Positions 46,210-53,742 of a stretch of DNA of 64,000 nt are shown here, piece after piece. The stretch's first letter is position 1. Every line of letters starts with the position of its first letter. Both the position numbers and the translations under genes were made by a program. Origin of the DNA: Paenibacillus sp. N3.4 (GTDB lineage Bacteria; Bacillota; Bacilli; Paenibacillales; NBRC-103111); contig NZ_VRTT01000003.1 of the NCBI RefSeq assembly GCF_008017805.1, positions 102,549-166,548 on the forward strand, given 5' to 3'. The notes below the pieces were generated by a model. It was not told where the DNA came from. It was given only the letters and a program-made list of their open reading frames with translations, and searched no databases.

Positions 46210-47157
46210 ATGGAGCAGTTTGACAGCATCATTATTGGGGGCGGCATTGCTGGGTTGCAAGCAGCGATCCAGTTGGGAAGATACGAGCACCATGTACTTG
46301 TCATTGATAGGGGCTATGGGCGATCTACGCTCTGCAAAAGCTATCATAATATATTGGGGTGGCCAGAAGGCATCTCAGGCGAAGAACTGCGCCGAGTAGG
46401 GAGACAACAAGCAGAGAAGCTAGGTATTCGTTTTGTGAGCGATGAAGTTGTCCATGCGGCCAGCAAGGGGAAGCCTGGTCATGGCTTTGAGCTGTGGGGG
46501 AAGTCAGGAAATGGGTATGAAGCCTCTACGCTTCTCCTCGCAACAGGACTGCTTGATCGTATGCCTGAGCTGCCGGGGCTGAAGGATTGTCTAGGACTTA
46601 CGGTTTATGTTTGTCCCGATTGTGACGGCTATGAAATTAAAGACAAGCAAACCATTGTCATGGGTTCTGGAGAAGCTGGGGCGAGGATGGCCTTATTGCT
46701 TAGGAATAGAACCAATAGGCTGATTTATATAAACCATCAGCAGCAAGCGATCGGCAGCGAGCTTCTTGCCGATATCATGAAATCAGGAATTACTTACATA
46801 GCGGAAGATATTCATGAAGTTATTACTCAAAGTCTTGGTCGTTTCGGCGGCGTTTATTTAACGAATGGCCAACAAATCGATGCGGAACGGGGGTTCATTG
46901 CCTTCGGTAGGAATGAAGTTAAGTCAGATTTGGCGCGCCAGCTGGGCGCTGAACGCATGGAGAATCGTCATATTATGACCGATTCGCGAAGTAAAATGAC
47001 GAGTGTTCCGTTCGTATGGGCAGCTGGGGATGTAGGCGTTCATGCTGAACAAGTGACCATTGCCATGGGCGAAGGGGCGCAAGCGGCCATCTGGATGAAT
47101 AAGGCGTTGATATTGATGAAAGAAGCCAACATCCGTGAGGTCGCCGTTCGCATTTAA
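46210..47157 (+). CDS. Thioredoxin-reductase-like FAD oxidoreductase
   Basis: 315-residue flavoprotein with an FAD Rossmann motif (GGGIAGLQAA), a redox-type CPDC (Cys135, Cys138), an NAD(P) motif (GSGEAGARMA) and the FAD-binding AAGDVG near the end. It resembles low-molecular-weight thioredoxin reductases but is more divergent than housekeeping TrxB. Possible substrates are thioredoxin-like or small disulfides. It converges on the DUF2161 gene with only 15 bases between. Confidence 0.85.
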   Translation: MEQFDSIIIGGGIAGLQAAIQLGRYEHHVLVIDRGYGRSTLCKSYHNILGWPEGISGEELRRVGRQQAEKLGIRFVSDEVVHAASKGKPGHGFELWGKSGNGYEASTLLLATGLLDRMPELPGLKDCLGLTVYVCPDCDGYEIKDKQTIVMGSGEAGARMALLLRNRTNRLIYINHQQQAIGSELLADIMKSGITYIAEDIHEVITQSLGRFGGVYLTNGQQIDAERGFIAFGRNEVKSDLARQLGAERMENRHIMTDSRSKMTSVPFVWAAGDVGVHAEQVTIAMGEGAQAAIWMNKALILMKEANIREVAVRI

Positions 47158-47172
47158 GAAGGGAATGATAAT

Positions 47173-47904
47173 CTAAACATCAACGAGTTGTTCGGAGGAT
47201 GTTTGGAATGTGAAAGCCGTAAGTACATGGGCATATTCCGTTAATGCTTGCTCACCGCTTGGAGTAAGATAATAAATGCCGCGGCTTTGTCGTATAAACC
47301 AGCGGTAATAATTTTTTTGCAAAAGCGAGCTAACGGCTTTATTGCTAGTGAACTCGCGAAGCCGACGAGGGCTCAAGGGGCCATGCTCACGCAGTAGGTA
47401 GGCACAATGAAGTGATTTTTCACGATAGGCGGTCATCAGCTTCTGCTGGGTACTTCCACCGACATTATAGTCGCCGCTGCGTTCATGAAACTCATGAACG
47501 ACTTGCAAGGCAGCTCGTTTATTAGCACGTAAGACATAAGGTGTGGGCTCGCAGACGATATTTACTGCGGGTTGTTTGCGTTGGTAAAATTGTACAGTAA
47601 TGACGCCTAAGCCCAGCATGCGGCAGAGTCGTCGAATTTCCTCCCACTGCAGCCTGTGAGGAGCACGGCCTTTGTTTGGAAGCTCGAATGCCACATACAC
47701 CTCTTGTGTTAAGCGCAGACGATCGATTCCTTGTACGAGAAGCGGTATGTTGAAACTCTTCTTCAGCTCGACAACAACGGGGGGCTCTTCACCGCGAATA
47801 GCCACCAAGTCACAATGTTTGACTTCGCCTTTAACGGTGTAGCCACGTTGTTCAAAATACTGTTTAATCGGTGCGTATAGCTCGGTTTCTGTGTGGATGG
47901 GCAT
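47173..47904 (-). CDS. DUF2161 family, PD-(D/E)XK-like protein
   Basis: 243-residue protein of the DUF2161 family, proposed to have a PD-(D/E)XK nuclease-like fold. The core reads KHCDLVAIRGEEPPVVVELK, which fits Asp-Xn-Glu-x-Lys. The C-terminal third looks like a winged helix. The open frame extends to ATG 47958, but ATG 47904 is preceded by GGAGACGGAGGA and begins at the usual family start (PIHTETELYAPIK). No nuclease activity is established here; it could be a structural fold only. Confidence 0.8.
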   Translation of the reverse strand: MPIHTETELYAPIKQYFEQRGYTVKGEVKHCDLVAIRGEEPPVVVELKKSFNIPLLVQGIDRLRLTQEVYVAFELPNKGRAPHRLQWEEIRRLCRMLGLGVITVQFYQRKQPAVNIVCEPTPYVLRANKRAALQVVHEFHERSGDYNVGGSTQQKLMTAYREKSLHCAYLLREHGPLSPRRLREFTSNKAVSSLLQKNYYRWFIRQSRGIYYLTPSGEQALTEYAHVLTAFTFQTSSEQLVDV

Positions 47905-47993
47905 GAGATAAGCGTCCTCCGTCTCCTTGGCGATGAGCATAGTCAGAATGTGTTTCATTATAGCATAGGTTTTGCTAGAATAGGGGAGAAGTA

Positions 47994-48050
47994 ACTTGTA
48001 CGTACATGTTAAATGAGACAGGCAGATAAGACCGTTAAATGGATTAACGG
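47994..48050. promoter_or_regulatory. Two palindromes between divergent genes
   Basis: ACTTGTACGTACATGT (47994-48009; one unpaired central-flank pair) and CCGTTAA-ATGGA-TTAACGG (48032-48050, perfect arms) lie in the ~230-base divergent region. Both look like operators for dimeric regulators. Confidence 0.45.
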
Positions 48051-48132
48051 CAAGGTGTTCAACATCCCTTGATCATAGAAAAAGATACGGAAATAGTAAA
48101 GGCCAGTGGCAGAATCTAAGGAGGAAAAGAAG

Positions 48133-49443
48133 ATGAGTGATAAGTTGAATGCATGGCTTAGAAAAAGCTTTGAATGCGAGTGTGGAAATCGGCATGAGGT
48201 GCCTATACGGCGTATCGTTATTGAACGGGGAGCTATAGATCAGGTTGCCGGTTATGTGAAGGAGGCCGGCTATGGAGAAGTGACGCTGGTTGCGGACGAT
48301 AGGACAAATCATGCGGCGGGAGAAAAATTGTGCGCGCTGCTGAAAGCCGCGCAGGTGAAGGTATCCGTCAGCGTCATTCGTGAGAATGCGATGGGTGAAG
48401 TGGCTGCGGATGAAGAGGCTATCGTGCAGGTACTGCTCGATACGCCGCTTTCGTCGCAGATGTTGGTGGCTGTTGGCGCCGGCACGGTGCACGATATCGT
48501 ACGTTTCGTCGCGCACCGCACGAAGCGGCCGTTTTTATCTGTGCCGACAGCGCCGTCCGTCGACGGTTTCGCGTCTGTTGGGGCGCCGCTTATCGTCCGC
48601 GGCTTCAAGCAGACGATCCCTGCTAGCGCACCGCAGGCGATCTTCGCCGATCTTGCGCTGCTGGCGGAGGCGCCGCAAGCGATGATCGCGGCCGGGCTTG
48701 GCGACATGCTCGGCAAGCATACCTCGCTGGCCGACTGGTCGCTCGGCCGCGTTCTGCTCAGCGAGCATTACTGCGAGCTGAGCGCTCGTTTGACACTGGA
48801 GGCTGTGGAACTGTGCACAGCCCATCTTTCCGAGATCGCGCAGCGCACCGATCTCGGCTTGCTTAGGCTAATGGAAGGCCTGATCCTGTCAGGCCTTTCC
48901 ATGCTCCTGGTCGGCCACTCACGGCCGGCCTCCGGGGCTGAGCACCATCTCTCCCACTACTGGGAGATGGTGCTTCTGCAGCAGCGCCGCCGGGCGCTGC
49001 TGCACGGCGCGAAGGTCGGCGTCGCGACCGTGCTCATGGCACAGCGCTATCAGGCGCTGCTGGGCATCACGGCCGACGAGGCCGCTGTGCGCCTCGCGCA
49101 AAGCGAGGTCCCCAGTCGGCTTACGGATGCGGAACGCATCCGGCAAGCCTATGGGGACATGGCGGAGCAGGTCATCGCCGAGAATTTTCCGGCGAGTGGC
49201 ACTGCCCTTGATGCGTACGCCTTGAAGGCTCGCATCGTCGAGAAATGGGGCGATGTGCAGGCCACCGCCCGAGCAGTTCCTACACCTGAGCAGCTGATGG
49301 CCTGGCTCAAGGCGGTGCAGGGACCGGTAACGCCTGAGCAGCTCGGCGTTGAGCCAGCGCTCGTAGAGGCGTCCCTGCAGGATGCGCTTTTTGTGCGCAA
49401 CCGTTTCACGATCTTGCGCTTACAGCGGCAGTTGGGAAATTGA
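48133..49443 (+). CDS. AraM-like sn-glycerol-1-phosphate dehydrogenase
   Basis: 436-residue NAD(P)-dependent, metal-dependent dehydrogenase of the AraM/EgsA family. The nucleotide motif is GAGTVHDIVRF; metal-site parts are LGDMLGKHTSLADW, SGAEHHLSHYWEM and LLHGAKVGV; PTAPSVDGFAS is a family hallmark. It likely interconverts dihydroxyacetone phosphate and glycerol-1-phosphate. ATG 48133 lies 8 bases after AAGGAGG. From about 48290 to 49380 the GC content is visibly far above that of its neighbours, pointing to a foreign origin or unusual codon bias. A PcrB partner is not in view. Confidence 0.85.
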   Translation: MSDKLNAWLRKSFECECGNRHEVPIRRIVIERGAIDQVAGYVKEAGYGEVTLVADDRTNHAAGEKLCALLKAAQVKVSVSVIRENAMGEVAADEEAIVQVLLDTPLSSQMLVAVGAGTVHDIVRFVAHRTKRPFLSVPTAPSVDGFASVGAPLIVRGFKQTIPASAPQAIFADLALLAEAPQAMIAAGLGDMLGKHTSLADWSLGRVLLSEHYCELSARLTLEAVELCTAHLSEIAQRTDLGLLRLMEGLILSGLSMLLVGHSRPASGAEHHLSHYWEMVLLQQRRRALLHGAKVGVATVLMAQRYQALLGITADEAAVRLAQSEVPSRLTDAERIRQAYGDMAEQVIAENFPASGTALDAYALKARIVEKWGDVQATARAVPTPEQLMAWLKAVQGPVTPEQLGVEPALVEASLQDALFVRNRFTILRLQRQLGN

Positions 49444-49557
49444 ACTGTCTTTAAAATTTCGGGCAAGTTATCCTTCATGGGCGCATAGGATTGTAATACA
49501 CAATTCACCATCACGAGCTGACCTGATTTTGAACGGCAGCAGTGAAAGGAGGTACCC

Positions 49558-51453
49558 ATGGACATATTCAAGAGGATAACAGAGCATCGTACGGAGAAGG
49601 ATTCATTGAGCTGGACCGGTACGTTCGCGGAGTACATAGAATTGCTTCGCAAAAATCCCGGCCTTGCGAGAACAGCGCATTCAAGAGTCTATGATATGAT
49701 TGCCTCGCAAGGAATTAATGACCAAAGCGGGCATAAATCCTACAAATTTTTCAACCAGGAGATATTCGGTTTAGATCGTGCGATCGAAAAGCTGGTAGAA
49801 GAATATTTTCACTCCGCTGCTCGTCGATTGGATGTTCGCAAACGCATTTTACTGCTAATGGGCCCAGTAAGTGGTGGTAAATCCACCATTGTGACCATGC
49901 TGAAACGTGGGTTGGAGCAATTCGCCAAAACTGAACTAGGGGCTGTTTACGCGATTAAAGGGTGTCCGATGCATGAGGACCCGCTTCACCTCATTCCAAT
50001 GGAGCTGCGTCCTGAGATTGAGCGAGAGCTGGGAGTGAAGATTGAAGGCACATTATGCCCATCTTGCCAAATGCGTCTGAAAACGGAGTATAAAGGCTGT
50101 ATCGAAGATGTGTTTGTCGAGCGTGTGTTCATTTCTGAAGAGGCGCGTGTAGGTATTGGTACATTCAGTCCTTCCGATCCGAAATCCCAGGATATTGCCG
50201 ATTTGACAGGAAGTATTGATTTCTCTACGATCACGGAGTTTGGCTCGGAATCGGATCCGCGCGCCTACCGTTTCGACGGAGAATTGAATAAAGCGAATCG
50301 GGGCATTATGGAGTTCCAAGAAATGTTGAAATGTGATGAGAAATTCCTTTGGAACCTACTTTCGCTTACGCAAGAAGGCAACTTCAAGGCGGGCAGATTC
50401 GCATTAATTAGCGCGGATGAGCTTATCATCGCTCACACGAATGAAACAGAATATAAGTCATTCATTGCCAATAAGAAAAATGAGGCTTTGCAATCACGGA
50501 TGATTGTCATGCCCATCCCGTATAACCTTCGCGTGTCGGATGAAGAGAAAATTTATTATAAACTTATCGGTCAAAGCGACATGTCGCATGTGCATATAGC
50601 CCCTCATGCCCTTCGAGTGGCCGCTATTTTCTCTATCCTAACAAGACTTAAAGAAACAAAGAAACAGGGTATGGACCTTGTGAAAAAAATGCGAATGTAC
50701 GATGGTGAAGTTGTGGAGGGCTACAAAGAAGCTGATTTAAAAGAAATGCAAAATGAATTCCTGGAAGAAGGCATGAGCGGCATTGATCCGCGATATGTCA
50801 TTAACCGCATATCAAGTGCATTAATTCGTCAAGATCTTCAATGCATTAATGCGTTGGATGTGCTGCGTGCATTGAAAGACGGCCTCGATCAACATCCGTC
50901 TATTACTAAGGATGAACGCGAGCGCTTCCTCAACTTCATTTCCGTAGCCCGCAAAGAGTATGATGATATTGCGAAGAAAGAAGTGCAGAAAGCCTTTGTT
51001 TATTCCTTCGAGGAATCGGCTAAAACGATTTTCGATAACTATCTCGACAACATTGAAGCTTACTGCAATTGGGCTAAAATTAAGGATCCTCTGACAGGGG
51101 AAGAAATGGATCCCGATGAGCGTCTGATGCGTTCCATTGAAGAGCAAATTGGCATTTCGGAAAATGCCAAAAAAGCATTCCGAGAAGAGATTCTTATTCG
51201 CATATCCTCCTACTCCCGCAAAGGGCGGAAATTCGATTACAGCAGCCATGAACGGCTCCGGGAAGCTATAGAGAAAAAGCTATTTGCCGATCTTAAGGAT
51301 ATCGTCAAGATCACGACGTCATCCAAAACGCCGGATGAGAAGCAATTAAAGAAAATCAATGACGTGACCAAACAATTAATTGATGAGCATGGTTATTGTC
51401 CAGTATGCGCTAATGAACTGCTGCGTTATGTCGGAAGCTTGCTCAATCGGTAA
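49558..51453 (+). CDS. prkA: PrkA, AAA+ sporulation-associated protein
   Basis: 631 residues, identical in length to Bacillus subtilis PrkA. An AAA+ domain carries the Walker A GPVSGGKST (residues 102-110); a kinase-related C-terminal part follows. PrkA was long called a serine protein kinase and has more recently been reported to be an ATP-dependent protease affecting sporulation. ATG 49558 has AAAGGAGGT. Its usual operon partners yhbH and spoVR are absent here. A terminator follows. Confidence 0.93.
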   Translation: MDIFKRITEHRTEKDSLSWTGTFAEYIELLRKNPGLARTAHSRVYDMIASQGINDQSGHKSYKFFNQEIFGLDRAIEKLVEEYFHSAARRLDVRKRILLLMGPVSGGKSTIVTMLKRGLEQFAKTELGAVYAIKGCPMHEDPLHLIPMELRPEIERELGVKIEGTLCPSCQMRLKTEYKGCIEDVFVERVFISEEARVGIGTFSPSDPKSQDIADLTGSIDFSTITEFGSESDPRAYRFDGELNKANRGIMEFQEMLKCDEKFLWNLLSLTQEGNFKAGRFALISADELIIAHTNETEYKSFIANKKNEALQSRMIVMPIPYNLRVSDEEKIYYKLIGQSDMSHVHIAPHALRVAAIFSILTRLKETKKQGMDLVKKMRMYDGEVVEGYKEADLKEMQNEFLEEGMSGIDPRYVINRISSALIRQDLQCINALDVLRALKDGLDQHPSITKDERERFLNFISVARKEYDDIAKKEVQKAFVYSFEESAKTIFDNYLDNIEAYCNWAKIKDPLTGEEMDPDERLMRSIEEQIGISENAKKAFREEILIRISSYSRKGRKFDYSSHERLREAIEKKLFADLKDIVKITTSSKTPDEKQLKKINDVTKQLIDEHGYCPVCANELLRYVGSLLNR

Positions 51454-51472
51454 GTGCAGTAAGGATAAAACC

Positions 51473-51512
51473 AAAGGACTAGAGGACTAGGACATAGCCT
51501 CCAGTCCTTTTC
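51473..51512 (+). terminator. Intrinsic terminator after prkA
   Basis: AAAGGACTAGAGG pairs with CCTCCAGTCCTTT (one mismatch), followed by TTC. Confidence 0.75.
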
Positions 51513-51604
51513 ATTGTGCTTGTCAACCTGATCTTTTGTCCATGCCGAATCTAGCAAACTCTCATATACTGTGTTATCAAAGTGCGAGGGAGGTGCAGGC
51601 GATC

Positions 51605-51826
51605 ATGGTAGTAAATTCGATGAAGAAGGCAGGTTCGATTTTTTTATTTACAATGAGTTTTCTAGCTTTTATGATGACTTGGGAGGTGAAGCTGTTGTCA
51701 CCGTTGGGGGGGATATTCATTGTGGGAATCAGCTTCGGAGGAGCCATATTAATGTGGCTAGATTTCAATGAGTCCCTACAGAGAGCAGTCAACCAACATG
51801 CAAAACGAGCAGAAATCGATCACTGA
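51605..51826 (+). CDS. Small membrane protein (two helices)
   Basis: 73-residue protein with two hydrophobic segments (~7-26 and ~30-52) and a basic tail. ATG 51605 has AGGGAGGTG 9 bases upstream. Family not recognised. Its end overlaps the start of the next small gene. Confidence 0.6.
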   Translation: MVVNSMKKAGSIFLFTMSFLAFMMTWEVKLLSPLGGIFIVGISFGGAILMWLDFNESLQRAVNQHAKRAEIDH

Positions 51827-52130
51827 TCGAGAAGAGGACAAATCCCCCCAGAAAAAACCTAATGAAAAATGGTCAGATATTTTTGGTTTTGGAAAAATGA
51901 TGGATAAGCTGCCTCTCTATAAACTTTCAGCTCGTATGGCATACTGTATGTTTTTTGATCTGGTCTTGCTCTTGTTCGTTCTTGTTTTACGAGTATCGGA
52001 TACGCAGGTTAATGATTTTCCTAATCCGTGGGATTTTCGATTTATTGTCATGACTACGATTGTTGTTTTTTTCGTCGGTCTTTGTGAGGTTTGGAAAGAC
52101 AGAAAAAAAATAAATACCGCCTATATATAG
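51798..52130 (+). CDS. Small membrane protein with charged N-terminus
   Basis: 110-residue protein (from ATG 51798; ATG 51768 is an in-frame alternative). The first ~35 residues are highly charged, then two membrane helices (~45-65 and ~80-100). It overlaps the preceding gene by 29 bases, so the two form a small membrane operon. Function unknown. Confidence 0.6.
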   Translation: MQNEQKSITDREEDKSPQKKPNEKWSDIFGFGKMMDKLPLYKLSARMAYCMFFDLVLLLFVLVLRVSDTQVNDFPNPWDFRFIVMTTIVVFFVGLCEVWKDRKKINTAYI

Positions 52131-52212
52131 GAGAAATAATCACCAACTAGGCATTCGCACACATAGAGTATGGTAGGTAAATAAACCATACAGAATGTGA
52201 GTGATCTAGAAG

Positions 52213-52554
52213 ATGACAGAACAAGAAGAACAACAATTTCGACCACCTGTTGGAGGGGGTCATGGTGGCGGTGGGTTTGGCCATGGTGGAGGAGGCATAG
52301 GTCATGGCGGTCCCGGGTTCGAGCATGGTCATGGTCATGGATTTGGCCACGGCTTCGAGCATGGTCATGGTCATGGATTTGGCCCTGGCTTCGGAGGAGT
52401 AAATAATTTGTTTCCATGGGTTGTAGCTCCTTACTTGATAGGTGCAACGCAACCGTATTATCCATATCCATATCCCTATCCCTATCCTTATCCTTATCCT
52501 TACCAGGATTACCCATATCCATGTCCTTATTATTCACCGGTTGATGGTATTTAA
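52213..52554 (+). CDS. Gly/His-rich repeat protein with Pro-Tyr tract
   Basis: 113-residue low-complexity protein. The first half is Gly/His/Phe-rich with an exact 12-codon repeat (FEHGHGHGFGHG, then FEHGHGHGFGPG). The second half has a hydrophobic stretch and then a long (Pro-Tyr)n tract ending YPCPYY. The composition is that of some spore coat or surface proteins, and the histidines could bind metal; both are inference. The ribosome site is weak. Overlapping minus-strand frames are products of the repeats. Confidence 0.6.
   Translation: MTEQEEQQFRPPVGGGHGGGGFGHGGGGIGHGGPGFEHGHGHGFGHGFEHGHGHGFGPGFGGVNNLFPWVVAPYLIGATQPYYPYPYPYPYPYPYPYQDYPYPCPYYSPVDGI
52318..52384 (+). repeat. Tandem 36-base repeat in the Gly/His protein gene
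   Basis: A 31-base identical block at 52318-52348 recurs at 52354-52384 (period 36 bases, 12 codons). Codon usage is identical between the two copies, which suggests recent duplication. Confidence 0.85.
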
Positions 52555-52602
52555 ATAACAACAGGATGATACCAGTCAGATAAACCAAGTGAGTTTATAT
52601 AC

Positions 52603-52638
52603 AAGCCTCTTTTCTATTTTTGAAAAGGAGGCTTTTGT
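52603..52638 (+). terminator. Intrinsic terminator after the repeat protein gene
   Basis: AAGCCTCTTTTC pairs with GAAAAGGAGGCTT (one bulge), followed by TTGTTTTT. Confidence 0.8.
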
Positions 52639-52928
52639 TTTTGATGAGAAATATAGTCGAAATTTCACGTTTTGTGTCTAAACAAACAGAATATTTGCTG
52701 GAAATTATATATGATGAACTAACAAATTATGTGTTATGAATTTTCTGAAAAAATAGAATTATTACGTTCACACTTTTTTCATAAAGTTCTGATTAAATTT
52801 AGGTATATTTGCTCATTTAGTAGGTTGGGACGTAGGCAAGATTTTACATATATGCTAAACTTCAAGGGAACACATATGCAAAAATTGCTGAAAATCGTAG
52901 TATGGTGTCAGCGTCATAAGAATGAGAA
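52639..52928. other. Non-coding control region before the polysaccharide operon
   Basis: AT-rich, no credible gene. A 71-codon frame at 52729 has no ribosome site. This stretch must hold the operon promoter; a TATGCT-like element near 52852 is the best -10 I see, without a clear -35. Confidence 0.5.
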
Positions 52929-52940
52929 ATGGAGTTTCCC

Positions 52941-53711
52941 ATGATTGATATTCACAGTCATATACTGCCAGGGATTGATGACGGGGCTATTGATTTAGAG
53001 AAATCCTTAGAAATGGCACGTCAGGCTGTAAGACAGGGCATACAGAAAGTTATAGCAACCCCTCATCATGAGAATGGAAGATTTTCTAATGAGACAGAGT
53101 TCGTCAAGGAGCGCGTTAAAGCTTTCCAACAAGAATTGGATAATAGGAACATCCCTCTCAGCATACATACGGGACAGGAAATTCGCGTGTATCGCAGGTT
53201 AATTGAAGATATTGAAGCAAACAAGTCATCCACCTTACATAAATCTCGGTATATTTTGTTGGAATTTCCATCCGATCGCATTCCTTCTGGGATGAAGGAT
53301 ATGGTGCATGAACTCCGTTTATTAAATTTGGTGCCTATTATCGCTCATCCTGAGCGAAATAGTGAAATTTACGAAAATCCGACAAAACTCATAGAGTTAG
53401 TTAACTTGGGAGCCTTGTCTCAGATAACAGCCCATTCTCTACTTGGTGACTTCGGTAAACAAATTCAGCAAATTTCTCTTGATATGTGTAATAATCATCT
53501 GGCCCATTTCGTAGCTTCTGATGCCCATAACTCAACAACCCGAGCTTTCGCACTCGCAGAAGCCTATGAGCTTTTGCAGAAAAGACTTGGAACCGACATT
53601 GTGGATTCTTTCCAAAACCATGCCAACAGCATCATCCATGATTTACCTATCGAAACTTACGAGCCTGTTTGGACGAAACCAAAATGGTTTCAGTTTTGGA
53701 AATCAAAATAA
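52941..53711 (+). CDS. CpsB/YwqE-type tyrosine-protein phosphatase
   Basis: 256-residue manganese-dependent PHP-family phosphatase. Metal-site motifs: DIHSHILPGIDDG, TPHHENGRF and IAHPERN. It dephosphorylates the BY-kinase CpsD and so sets capsule or exopolysaccharide output. ATG 52941 has GGAG 6 bases upstream and starts at the family's usual MIDIHSH. First gene of the operon; the kinase CpsD is at 56986. Confidence 0.93.
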   Translation: MIDIHSHILPGIDDGAIDLEKSLEMARQAVRQGIQKVIATPHHENGRFSNETEFVKERVKAFQQELDNRNIPLSIHTGQEIRVYRRLIEDIEANKSSTLHKSRYILLEFPSDRIPSGMKDMVHELRLLNLVPIIAHPERNSEIYENPTKLIELVNLGALSQITAHSLLGDFGKQIQQISLDMCNNHLAHFVASDAHNSTTRAFALAEAYELLQKRLGTDIVDSFQNHANSIIHDLPIETYEPVWTKPKWFQFWKSK

Positions 53712-53742
53712 AGAAACTAAATTGAATGAGGTGAAAGTTAGC

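Noticed and set aside
52121..52588. Long minus-strand frames rich in Asp, His and Arg opposite the Gly/His protein
   Set aside because: They arise from the tandem repeats read backwards, have no ribosome site, and overlap a plus-strand frame with sensible composition.
52729..52944. 71-codon frame before the phosphatase
   Set aside because: No ribosome site; it runs into the CpsB start in another frame and has no family character.
53521..53742. Extended N-terminus of the SLH protein inside the phosphatase gene
   Set aside because: ATG 53743 has a proper ribosome site and begins a signal peptide; the extension is antiphase to a conserved phosphatase.
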